Numbered from the stretch's first letter, positions 1 to 5,516 are shown. The stretch: 6,212 bases of DNA from JBDIBA01 sp039812705 (GCA_039812705.1 JBDIBA010000056.1:1-6212); one strand, 5' to 3'. Notes: generated by a model from the sequence alone, not told the origin. Translations and numbers: made by a program.

Positions 1-1
1 C

Positions 2-346
2 GAGAGTTGCAACGTGAACAGTGACATCGCCCGAGGTTCGGTGACGATCAAAGTTTCTCGCTACGACGACGGGCGCCGGTTGGTACGACTTAACTGGACC
101 GGTGTCTCCCACTTCGAGTTGAAGAATGTTGGTTTGAAGAAGCCAATGAAGCTCAAGAGCACTCCTTCGTCCATGTTGGTCAACGAGCGCCTTGAGGCCA
201 AGAAGTCCTCTAAGACCAGCTATCGCTATTGGGTTAAGGGCGCAGGGTCATACCAGGTTCACGGAACTTGGCGAATTGACGACCTGGCTTCCGATGGCAA
301 GCACCACTGGGAAATGGACTGCACAACAAAAACCTTCAAGTACTAG
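2..346 (+). CDS. Hypothetical protein, probably 5'-truncated by the window edge
   Basis: I do not recognise this protein. The frame is open from the first bases of the window to a TAG at 344-346, so the gene probably begins upstream. A GTG at 14 would give 110 residues, but only a weak purine run (GAGAG, 2-6) precedes it, so I treat the gene as partial. The visible product is basic (many Lys and Arg), rich in alternating polar and hydrophobic stretches that look like beta strands, and has aromatic residues near the end (HHWEMDC). There is one Cys just before the GTG and one near the C-terminus, a pattern compatible with a disulphide in an exported domain, but no signal peptide is visible here. 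It is not TrmD, which often precedes rplS. A strong hairpin follows 17 bases after the stop, so it ends its own transcript. Certain: open frame and stop. Unknown: function and start. Confidence 0.6.
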   Translation, partial: ESCNVNSDIARGSVTIKVSRYDDGRRLVRLNWTGVSHFELKNVGLKKPMKLKSTPSSMLVNERLEAKKSSKTSYRYWVKGAGSYQVHGTWRIDDLASDGKHHWEMDCTTKTFKY

Positions 347-363
347 CTGAAGACAACGTGATG

Positions 364-402
364 AAACAGAGAAACCCGGCCCAAGGCCGGGTTTCTCTGT
401 TT
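364..402 (+). terminator. Perfect 18-bp hairpin, intrinsic terminator
   Basis: Bases 364-381 pair perfectly with 385-402 around a three-base loop (CAA, 382-384). The core is G+C-rich (ACCCGGCC) and the outer part of the 3' arm is T-rich (GTTTCTCTGTTT). No separate T tract follows the stem, which is common for actinobacterial terminators. The stem sits 17 bases after the stop at 346 and about 113 bases before rplS, so it should end the upstream transcript and force rplS to use its own promoter. Confidence 0.85.
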
Positions 403-430
403 GCGCGCTAGTGCTCGCGGCGGGGCGCGG

Positions 431-479
431 TTGACGCCACGGCAAGCCGCACGCGACCGTCTCTGCGGTCGGCTAAAGT
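431..479 (+). promoter_or_regulatory. Probable rplS promoter region with small inverted repeat
   Basis: Because the terminator isolates rplS, its promoter must lie between 403 and 515. A TAAAGT at 474-479 fits the actinobacterial TAnnnT -10 pattern and would start transcription near 486, giving a leader of about 30 bases. No good -35 lies at the right distance. A TTGACG at 431-436 looks like a -35 but has no -10 partner 16-19 bases on. A 6-bp inverted repeat (CGACCG 454-459 / CGGTCG 466-471) lies just before the TAAAGT and could be an operator, or a leader hairpin if transcription begins earlier. The region is supported; the exact elements are weak. Confidence 0.3.
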
Positions 480-515
480 CTTCGCCTAATCCAACCCACG
501 CTGAGGTCTTTTCCT

Positions 516-863
516 ATGAACTCCACAGACACCATTGACAAGAAGAGCCTTCGTGACGACATTCCGGCTTTCAACCCAGGTGACACCCTTAATGTTCACG
601 TGAGGGTTGTCGAAGGAAACCGTCAGCGTGTTCAGGTCTTCAAGGGCGACGTCATCCGTCGTCAGGGCTCGGGTGTCCGCGAGACCTTCTCGGTCCGAAA
701 GGTCAGTTTCGGCGTCGGCGTCGAGCGCACCTTCCCGGTCCACTCGCCAAACATTGCCAAAATCGACGTTCTTCAGCGTGGTGACGTGCGTCGCGCAAAG
801 CTCTACTACCTGCGCGATCGTATTGGTAAGGCCGCCAAAATCCGCGAAAAGCGAACCAACTAG
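516..863 (+). CDS. rplS: 50S ribosomal protein L19
   Basis: This is a structural protein of the large ribosomal subunit, located at the 30S-50S interface. The 115-residue product is the usual L19 length. Hallmark segments are in order: FNPGDTLNVHVRVVEGNRQR near residues 19-38, VQVFKGDVIRRQGSG, ETFSVRKVSFGVGVERTFPVHSPNI in the middle, and RGDVRRAKLYYLRDRIGKAAKI near the end. The ATG at 516 is preceded by GAGGT (503-507) with an eight-base spacer, and the N-terminus fits the family. Codon use looks like a highly expressed gene, with many GTC/CGT/CGC codons. In most Actinobacteria lepB and rnhB follow; here DUF2469 comes next after only 57 bases, with no terminator between, so read-through into the next genes is likely. 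Identification is secure. Confidence 0.97.
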   Translation: MNSTDTIDKKSLRDDIPAFNPGDTLNVHVRVVEGNRQRVQVFKGDVIRRQGSGVRETFSVRKVSFGVGVERTFPVHSPNIAKIDVLQRGDVRRAKLYYLRDRIGKAAKIREKRTN

Positions 864-920
864 AAAAATTTGCATCAAGTGGCCCGCCGCTCGGTTGGCG
901 ACGTCCTAGGATGCCGACCC

Positions 921-1220
921 ATGAGTGCCGAAGATCTCGAACGCTACGAAACCGAAGTCGAATTGGCGCTCTATCAGGAGTATCGGGCAGTTCTTCCGAT
1001 GTTCCGCTATGTCATTGAAACCGAGCGCAGGTTTTACCTCGCCAATCAGGTTGAAATGACTCCCAAGAATGATGGCGACGGCCATGTATTTTTTGAACTC
1101 CAACTTCGGGACGCCTGGGTGTGGGACATGTACCGCTCCGCCCGCTTCGTCTCCTCTGTACGCGTCGTTACCTACAAGGACGTCAACATTGAGGAAGTCC
1201 CCGAAGCCGAACTCACCTGA
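921..1220 (+). CDS. DUF2469 family protein (small conserved actinobacterial protein)
   Basis: The 99-residue product is a clear member of DUF2469, whose biochemical role I do not know. It matches the Mycobacterium tuberculosis Rv2901c type almost throughout. It begins MSAEDLERYETEVELALYQEY, continues with VIETERRFYLANQVEMTP and ELQLRDAWVWDMYR.ARFV, and ends VRVVTYKDVNIEEV. I chose the ATG at 921 because homologues start MSAEDLE and an AGGA (908-911) lies nine bases before it; the in-frame codons upstream back to 870 are not conserved. The protein is acidic, with no signal peptide or membrane segment, so it is presumably cytoplasmic. Its 3' end overlaps the probable start of yraN, which suggests translational coupling. 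The association with rplS, yraN and yifB is conserved across the phylum, but rnhB, its usual upstream partner, is missing here. Confidence 0.93.
   Translation: MSAEDLERYETEVELALYQEYRAVLPMFRYVIETERRFYLANQVEMTPKNDGDGHVFFELQLRDAWVWDMYRSARFVSSVRVVTYKDVNIEEVPEAELT
1176..1180 (+). promoter_or_regulatory. Ribosome-binding site that sets the yraN start
   Basis: AAGGA at 1176-1180 lies eight bases before TTG 1189, inside the end of the DUF2469 gene. No ATG or GTG start in the yraN frame lies nearer than 1084, so this site is the main argument for a TTG start with a 32-base overlap. Confidence 0.5.
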
Positions 1221-1569
1221 GCCTCGTAAAGACCTGAGCCGAAAGGCGTTGGGGGACTACGGCGAAGGCCTGGTTGCTCGCTGGTACGAGACGCGCGGTT
1301 ATCAAGTTCTGGACCGTCAATGGCGTTGCCCGGGCGGCGAGCTCGATCTAGTTGTCAGTCGCGGCGACCTTGTTGTCTTTTGCGAAGTGAAAACCCGTAA
1401 GTCGCTGGATTTCGGCGGCGCCGAGGTGGTTGGTTGGGCCAAACAGGGTCGCCTACGCCGTGCGGCAGCTGCGTACCTGAGCAGTCGTGATGGCTTCGTG
1501 CCAGAGGTGCGTTTCGACGTTGCTGTTGTCTGCAACTCGCGCGTTGACGTGATTGAAGAGGCGTTCTAA
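1189..1569 (+). CDS. yraN: YraN / UPF0102 family nuclease-fold protein
   Basis: This is a UPF0102 protein, a family with a restriction-endonuclease-like (PD-(D/E)XK) fold whose biological role is not settled. From TTG 1189 the product has 126 residues, close to the family norm of about 120. The N-terminal half shows the conserved LGDYGEGLVARWYETRGY (21-38), then WRCPGGELDLV (45-55), VVFCEVKTR (62-70), and later RLRRAAAAYL and VRFDVAVV. The putative metal-binding residues are E51, D53, E66 and K68 (GELD ... EVK), all present, so the core looks intact. The open frame extends back to 1069, but that part is merely the DUF2469 coding sequence read in another frame. Alternative starts are CTG 1234 or TTG 1249, which would trim part of the conserved N-terminus. 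The gene ends 11 bases from the 3' end of a convergent minus-strand gene, so the rplS-side cluster stops here. Confidence 0.88.
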   Translation: MRKSPKPNSPEPRKDLSRKALGDYGEGLVARWYETRGYQVLDRQWRCPGGELDLVVSRGDLVVFCEVKTRKSLDFGGAEVVGWAKQGRLRRAAAAYLSSRDGFVPEVRFDVAVVCNSRVDVIEEAF

Positions 1570-1580
1570 CGCCGATCTCG

Positions 1581-1805
1581 TTACTTGCGACCCGGCCGAC
1601 GCTTGCTGCGCATTTCCCAACAGCGTTTGTGCCAGTGGCGCCGCAGATCCGCAGCGCCAACCGGAATCACTACAAAATGCCCGGTGCCTGGAACGATGTC
1701 ACGAGTGCAGCCGGGGCATAGGTAAGTCTTGGTTGCTTGGAAAGGGTGTTGAACAACAACTTCGGCTTCAAGACCTGTCGTCGGGTCGATGTTGTTGTCG
1801 GTCAT
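1581..1805 (-). CDS. Small zinc-ribbon-like protein, actinobacterial type, function unknown
   Basis: This 74-residue protein is read from ATG 1805 down to a TAA at 1583-1581. The centre carries CPGC (C30, C33), followed by DIVPGTGHFVVIP, then RRHWHKRCW (H57, H59, C62), and a basic tail (RSKRRPGRK). The pair CxxC ... HWHxxC is a likely zinc site. I recall similar small proteins in many Actinobacteria, sometimes loosely annotated as ATP/GTP-binding, but there is no P-loop here and the function is unknown. No other ATG, GTG or TTG lies between the upstream in-frame stop and ATG 1805, so the start is well fixed. No Shine-Dalgarno site is visible, but a leaderless promoter is (1813-1842). The gene splits the usual yraN-yifB pair in opposite orientation. 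The plus-strand frames across it are shadows without recognisable motifs. Confidence 0.78.
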   Translation of the reverse strand: MTDNNIDPTTGLEAEVVVQHPFQATKTYLCPGCTRDIVPGTGHFVVIPVGAADLRRHWHKRCWEMRSKRRPGRK

Positions 1806-1812
1806 GGCCGTC

Positions 1813-1842
1813 AGCGTATTGCCGTTGCGCCATGACTGTCAC
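1813..1842 (-). promoter_or_regulatory. Candidate leaderless promoter for the minus-strand zinc-ribbon gene
   Basis: On the minus strand, GTGACA (1842-1837; five of six matches to TTGACA) is followed after 18 bases by TACGCT (1818-1813, fitting TAnnnT). Seven bases later comes the ATG at 1805. This spacing puts the transcription start on the A of the start codon, the normal layout of leaderless actinobacterial genes, and agrees with the lack of a ribosome-binding site. Confidence 0.6.
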
Positions 1843-1866
1843 AGGCCCTTCGTAGAGTTCAATCCA

Positions 1867-1878
1867 CGTCTCGAGACG
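1867..1878. repeat. Perfect 12-bp palindrome in the divergent promoter gap
   Basis: CGTCTCGAGACG is its own reverse complement and lies between the start of the minus-strand gene and yifB. A 6-bp palindrome, AACGTT (1881-1886), follows almost at once. A regulator site for one or both divergent genes is possible, but no matching regulator or second copy is visible here. Confidence 0.35.
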
Positions 1879-1886
1879 CCAACGTT

Positions 1887-1946
1887 ATGGCTCTCCTTTT
1901 CAATTTGTGCGCGCGGGCGTGGCTTTGCGTGTGCTGCTGTTTTTGA
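1887..1946 (+). CDS. Possible cysteine-rich upstream ORF (leader peptide) of yifB
   Basis: An ATG at 1887 opens a 19-codon frame encoding MALLFNLCARAWLCVCCCF and ending with TGA at 1944-1946. Five of 19 residues are Cys, including three consecutive codons (TGC TGC TGT, 1932-1940) just before the end. The TGA overlaps the GAAGGGA that serves as the yifB ribosome-binding site, and the stop lies 11 bases before the yifB GTG, so translation could be coupled. Short polycysteine leader ORFs acting as cysteine-responsive attenuators are known in mycobacteria. Against it: no good Shine-Dalgarno site precedes 1887, no leaderless -10 sits at the right distance, and yifB has no known link to cysteine. 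The stretch is G/T-rich, which favours TGC/TGT codons by chance. Suggestive only. Confidence 0.3.
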   Translation: MALLFNLCARAWLCVCCCF

Positions 1947-1951
1947 AGGGA
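1945..1951 (+). promoter_or_regulatory. Ribosome-binding site that sets the yifB start
   Basis: GAAGGGA, six bases before GTG 1958, is the only good Shine-Dalgarno match near the 5' end of yifB. It argues against the more upstream in-frame GTG at 1907, which has none. It overlaps the TGA of the possible cysteine-rich leader ORF. Confidence 0.65.
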
Positions 1952-1957
1952 GCTGTC

Positions 1958-3457
1958 GTGATTGCAACAGTCATGTCGGCAACCATGATGGGTGTTGACG
2001 GCCACCGCGTAGCGGTCGAGGTGCATGTGTCCAACGGGTTGCCGGCGTTCACCCTTGTTGGATTGCCAGATGCCGCTTGTCGCGAAGCAAGGGACCGTGT
2101 CCGTGCAGCCGTGTTGTCAAGCGGCCTGGAGTGGAAGGCCCGGAAAATCACGGTCAATTTAGCTCCGTCAAGTTTGCGTAAGCAGGGCTCGGTTGCAGAC
2201 CTTGCTATTGCCATCGGGTGTTTGGTCGCAAGCGGAGTGTTGGATGGTGAGGTCATTGCCAACACTGCTTTCATCGGCGAACTTGGTCTCGATGGCTCGT
2301 TGCGAGCGGTTCCGGGTGTGGTTCCACTGGTTGACGCGCTCGATGTCGACAGGGTGATCGTTCCGGCCAGTCTTGTTGGGCAGGCAAGCGTTGTCGGTAA
2401 GGCCAAGGTCTATGGGGCTGAGAACCTCGGTCAACTAGTGGCATGTTTGCGAGGCGAATCGCCGTGGGAGGCGCCGGATCCACCCACTCGGCCTTGGGTT
2501 CAAGAAGATCCGCAATTGAGCGACGTTCGCGGTCAGCCCATTGCCTGCTGGGCGTTGGAGGTTGCGGCGGCGGGTGGTCACAACCTCATGTTCAATGGCT
2601 CGCCGGGTTCTGGAAAGACAATGTTGGCGCGTCGATTGCCCGGCTTGCTGCCAGACCTGGCGACGCCAGAGGCGCTAGAAGTCACCAAGATTCACTCGGC
2701 GGCTGGACAGCTGGGCGAGTGGGGTGGACTTGTTGTGCGACCGCCGTTTCGGGCTCCACACCACAGCTCGTCAACAGTGTCAATGACGGGCGGGGGTTCG
2801 GGGGTCATGCGACCTGGCGAGGTTTCACTTGCGCACCGTGGCGTGTTGTTTCTCGACGAGATGGCGGAGTTCGCGCCGCGTTCCATTGACGCATTGCGTC
2901 AACCATTGGAAGAGGGCGTGATTCACATTGCGCGCGCGCATTCGTCAGTCTCTTTCCCCGCGAGCTTCTTGTGCGTTGGCGCGACTAACCCGTGTCCGTG
3001 TGGGGAGGTAGGCATTGAGTGTCGTTGCAGCGATGTTGTCAGAAACCGCTACACGTCGCGCATTTCCGGTCCGCTGCTAGATCGGTTTGACCTGCGCGTG
3101 CGAGTGGAGCGTCCCCGAGTTGAAGAGTTCTTCGCGGAACAACCGGGGGAGTCAACCGAGGTTGTCAAAGAGCGGGTCGCGGCAGCGCGACTGCGGGCGT
3201 TGCTTCGTCAAGGTGAACTCAATGCTCGCTTGACCGCCGCCGGGCTTATGCAATTTGCGCCACTCGATGCTGGTTCGCTCGCAATGCTTCGCAACGAAAT
3301 GAGGTCGGGTCGGTTGACTGCACGCGGATTGAACCGCGTGCATCGTGTTGCACGAACCCTTGCTGATCTGGAAGGCAGCGATGCAGTCAATGAAGGCCAT
3401 GTTGCTTCGGCGCTTCATCTTCGCGTCGATCAAATGGCTGCAGGGAGGTCCGCATGA
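1958..3457 (+). CDS. yifB: YifB / ComM-like Mg-chelatase-family AAA+ ATPase
   Basis: This is a YifB-family ATPase related to ComM, which in Proteobacteria acts as a branch-migration helicase during natural transformation; the role in Actinobacteria is unproven. From GTG 1958 the product has 499 residues, the normal length. The N-terminal Lon-protease-like ChlI domain (about 1-160) contains GLPAFTLVGLPDAA and KITVNLAPSSLRKQGSVADL. The AAA+ core has Walker A GSPGSGKT (214-221), Walker B VLFLDE (296-301) and the SGPLLDRFDL segment with a likely arginine finger near 376. The family's four-cysteine motif, NPCPCG plus CRC (C346, C348, C355, C357), is intact and may bind zinc. A Mg-chelatase C-terminal domain ends the protein (ARGLNRVHRVARTLADL). 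GTG 1958 was chosen for its site at 1945-1951 and because family members start about ten residues before GVDGH. It overlaps dprA by four bases. The yraN linkage is broken by the inverted gene upstream. Confidence 0.95.
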   Translation: MIATVMSATMMGVDGHRVAVEVHVSNGLPAFTLVGLPDAACREARDRVRAAVLSSGLEWKARKITVNLAPSSLRKQGSVADLAIAIGCLVASGVLDGEVIANTAFIGELGLDGSLRAVPGVVPLVDALDVDRVIVPASLVGQASVVGKAKVYGAENLGQLVACLRGESPWEAPDPPTRPWVQEDPQLSDVRGQPIACWALEVAAAGGHNLMFNGSPGSGKTMLARRLPGLLPDLATPEALEVTKIHSAAGQLGEWGGLVVRPPFRAPHHSSSTVSMTGGGSGVMRPGEVSLAHRGVLFLDEMAEFAPRSIDALRQPLEEGVIHIARAHSSVSFPASFLCVGATNPCPCGEVGIECRCSDVVRNRYTSRISGPLLDRFDLRVRVERPRVEEFFAEQPGESTEVVKERVAAARLRALLRQGELNARLTAAGLMQFAPLDAGSLAMLRNEMRSGRLTARGLNRVHRVARTLADLEGSDAVNEGHVASALHLRVDQMAAGRSA

Positions 3458-4560
3458 GTGCGCCCGATGTTGCTGCGCGTTCAGCAGGCCTTTGGAACAC
3501 GGCTTGCGCCGCGGCACTTGCCGAGATGCCAGGAATGTCACCCATTCGCCTGCGTCGATTACTTGAGTCAATGAGCCCGGATCAAGCGTGGGCTGCGCTT
3601 GCCAAATCACAAAAGGGCAATGTCGATCCGATAACTGTTTACGAAAAGTACGTGGCGTCCGGTTGTCGCGTGCTTATTGCGACTGATGCGGAATATCCAA
3701 CAAGACTGTTGGCTGACCCGGAACGGCCGGAAGTCTTGTTTGCGCGCGGAGACCTGGAAGCTCTGGAGGCACCAGCTGTTGCAATCATTGGAACGCGGCG
3801 CGCAACACCTAGCGGGCGTGCAATCGCCGAAGACTTTGCAGAGCAGTTAAGCGCACGCGGCGTATGTGTTGTTTCGGGCTTGGCGCTGGGCATCGACGCG
3901 GCAGCTCATGGTGGTGCGTTGCAGCATTTCGACACTGTCAAACCAATTGGTGTTGTCGGCAGTGGTCTTGATGTTGTTTATCCGCGGCGCAGCAGGGAAT
4001 TGTGGCGCGAGATTGGAAACTGCGGCCTGCTGCTATCTGAGGCTCCGCTGAATGCTCCACCCGAGCAATGGCGGTTCCCCGCTCGCAATCGAATTATCGC
4101 GGCGCTGTCAGATGTGGTTGTCGTGGTGGAAAGCCATGCCAAGGGAGGGTCATTGTTGACGGTTAATGACGCCATCAAGCGCAGCGTCGAGGTCATGGCC
4201 GTGCCGGGCTCGCTTGCTAACCCGGCGGCCGCGGGAACCAACGCAATGTTGCGCGACGGTGCCGCGCCGGTCTGCGATGTCGAGGACATCTTGCTGGCAC
4301 TCGGGTCCAAGGCTCCTGCGCAAACAAACACGCAGGCCGTCTCGCGGGCTCAAGACGACCCGGAAACGGTTCAGCTTCCCCTTGTGCTTGATGAATCCGA
4401 ATGTCGGGTGCTTGAGGTCATGGCCCCTGAGGGCAGTCGCCTGGACGACATCTACTCCCGAGCCGGTCTGTCTCCGCAGGCCGTCTCAAAGGCCCTGGTC
4501 AGCGTGCAGGCGGCCAAGTTGGCCCAACAGGAGGCAGGTTTGTGGTTCAGGGTGCGCTGA
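3454..4560 (+). CDS. dprA: DNA-processing protein DprA (DNA protecting protein, Smf)
   Basis: DprA binds single-stranded DNA and loads RecA onto it during natural transformation; it also occurs in bacteria not known to be transformable. The 368-residue product has an N-terminal helical region (about 1-85), then the Rossmann-like DprA domain: VAIIGTRRATPSGR (GTR at 113-115), VVSGLALGIDAAAHGGAL (141-148 core), GVVGSGLDVVYP, and FPARNRIIAALSD followed by ESHAKGGSLLT (to about 236). A C-terminal winged-helix segment (about 313-365) contains LDDIYSRAGLSPQAVSKAL. All expected motifs are intact and no frameshift is seen. The ATG overlaps the yifB stop as ATGA and has GGGAGG (3443-3448) five bases before it, so the two are translationally coupled. 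Other organisms often place xerC or topA after dprA; here whiG follows. No ComEA/ComEC genes are in the window, so competence cannot be inferred. Confidence 0.96.
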   Translation: MSAPDVAARSAGLWNTACAAALAEMPGMSPIRLRRLLESMSPDQAWAALAKSQKGNVDPITVYEKYVASGCRVLIATDAEYPTRLLADPERPEVLFARGDLEALEAPAVAIIGTRRATPSGRAIAEDFAEQLSARGVCVVSGLALGIDAAAHGGALQHFDTVKPIGVVGSGLDVVYPRRSRELWREIGNCGLLLSEAPLNAPPEQWRFPARNRIIAALSDVVVVVESHAKGGSLLTVNDAIKRSVEVMAVPGSLANPAAAGTNAMLRDGAAPVCDVEDILLALGSKAPAQTNTQAVSRAQDDPETVQLPLVLDESECRVLEVMAPEGSRLDDIYSRAGLSPQAVSKALVSVQAAKLAQQEAGLWFRVR

Positions 4561-4647
4561 TCCAGAGTTCGGCCATTTCGGAAAGAAAATCTAGAGCCAG
4601 CGCAACGCTGAGTGGCCCGGTAGGGTCACAGACGGACCGGCATTCCT

Positions 4648-4673
4648 TAAAAGTCCCATTTCCTGGCCGATCT
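4648..4673 (+). promoter_or_regulatory. FliA/WhiG-type promoter upstream of whiG (possible autoregulation)
   Basis: TAAA at 4648-4651 is followed after 14 bases by GCCGATCT at 4666-4673. The known recognition pattern for FliA, SigD and WhiG sigma factors is TAAA, about 15 bases, then GCCGATAA or GCCGATAT. The -35 core is exact, six of eight -10 positions including the whole GCCGAT match, and the spacer is one base short (or 15 if TTAA at 4647 is taken). Transcription would start near 4680, about 40 bases before the whiG GTG at 4719. The two other GCCGAT occurrences I found on this strand (1571, 5789) lack TAAA at a suitable distance. Confidence 0.5.
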
Positions 4674-4718
4674 GGTAGTGCAGGTAGTAACAAATTTGGG
4701 CAAGGGGGCCCCGGCGCT

Positions 4719-5516
4719 GTGAGTTCAGTGGAGATCAACGACGACAAAGCCAGCATTGCGCTGCTGTGGTCGACGTACAAAGAAACTCATGATCGCTCCG
4801 CTCGGGACCGGCTCATTGTTCACTATTCACCTTTGGTGAAATACGTGGCGGGACGCGTTGCGGTTGGTTTGCCCCAGAACGTGGAACAGTCCGACCTTGT
4901 TAGCTACGGCGTTTTTGGCCTTATCGATGCCATTGAAAAGTTTGACCTCAGCCGCAACATCAAGTTCGAGACATACGCGATTGCACGCGTGAAGGGCGCG
5001 ATCATCGACGAGCTTCGCTCGATTGACTGGGTGCCTCGCTCAGTCCGCGCAAAGGCTCGTTCGGTCGAGCGCGCCTACAACAAGCTTGAGACCAAGTTGG
5101 GTCGCACGCCAACAGATGCCGAGCTTGCCGAAGAACTAAGCATCAGCGAAGCCGAGTTGCAGACAATTTTTAACCAGGTGTCGTTTACCGGCGTTGTTGC
5201 CCTTGATGACATTGTTGCCGTCAGCACTGGTGAGCGCGGCGAGAGCCAAACATTTGGCGACAGCATCCCTGACCGCAGCGATGGCCCTGTGGCCGCTTTT
5301 GAAACCGAAGAGATGAAGCAGATCCTCGCGCGAGCAATCAATCGCCTGCAAGATCGCGAAAAGATGGTGCTCACGCTCTATTACTACGAAGGTCTTACGC
5401 TCGCCGAGATTGGCGAAGTCCTTGGCGTTACTGAAAGCCGCGTGTGTCAGATTCACACCAAGGCAGTTCTTCAGTTGCGCGGTCGCATGCAAGACCCCGT
5501 TTCTGAACCCGTCTAA
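4719..5516 (+). CDS. whiG: RNA polymerase sigma factor WhiG (FliA/SigD family)
   Basis: This is an alternative sigma factor of the FliA/WhiG group. In Streptomyces WhiG starts spore formation and is held inactive by RsiG with cyclic di-GMP; relatives elsewhere control flagella. From GTG 4719 the product has 265 residues, close to the family norm. Region 2 begins with LIVHYSPLVKYVAGRVAVGL (32-51), then GVFGLIDAIEKFD (64-76), KFETYAIARVKGAIIDELR and DWVPRSVR (to about 110). Region 3 follows, and region 4 includes LQDREKMVLTLYYYEGLTLAEIG and a helix-turn-helix ending ESRVCQIHTKAVLQL. These match Streptomyces WhiG closely. The recognition helix has Cys (C243) where WhiG and FliA usually have Ser. 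The frame is open back to GTG 4542 inside dprA, but those 59 residues are Ser/Gly-rich and unconserved. GTG 4719 has AAGGGGG (4702-4708) before it; GTG 4728 is an alternative. No anti-sigma gene is adjacent. Confidence 0.93.
   Translation: MSSVEINDDKASIALLWSTYKETHDRSARDRLIVHYSPLVKYVAGRVAVGLPQNVEQSDLVSYGVFGLIDAIEKFDLSRNIKFETYAIARVKGAIIDELRSIDWVPRSVRAKARSVERAYNKLETKLGRTPTDAELAEELSISEAELQTIFNQVSFTGVVALDDIVAVSTGERGESQTFGDSIPDRSDGPVAAFETEEMKQILARAINRLQDREKMVLTLYYYEGLTLAEIGEVLGVTESRVCQIHTKAVLQLRGRMQDPVSEPV

Noticed and set aside
486..878. 130-codon minus-strand open frame over rplS
   Set aside because: The plus-strand frame is unmistakably L19; the antisense frame is a by-product of its codon use.
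1571..1578. GCCGATCT after yraN
   Set aside because: No TAAA at a suitable distance, and it reads into a gene lying on the opposite strand.
1553..1855. Plus-strand 100-codon frame over the small inverted gene
   Set aside because: The minus-strand frame has the coherent CPGC...HWHKRCW pattern and a promoter; the plus frame is Cys/Arg-rich with no recognisable domain.
1900..2406. 168-codon minus-strand open frame
   Set aside because: It lies antisense to the N-terminal half of yifB, is Thr/Ser/Ala-rich and shows no recognisable motif; a shadow of the real gene.
4598..4610. Small hairpin CAGCG-CAA-CGCTG after dprA as a terminator
   Set aside because: Only five pairs, no T tract and no extension; too weak to call.
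4705..4712. GGGGCCCC palindrome before whiG as an operator
   Set aside because: It is short, of low complexity and overlaps the probable ribosome-binding region; chance occurrence is likely.
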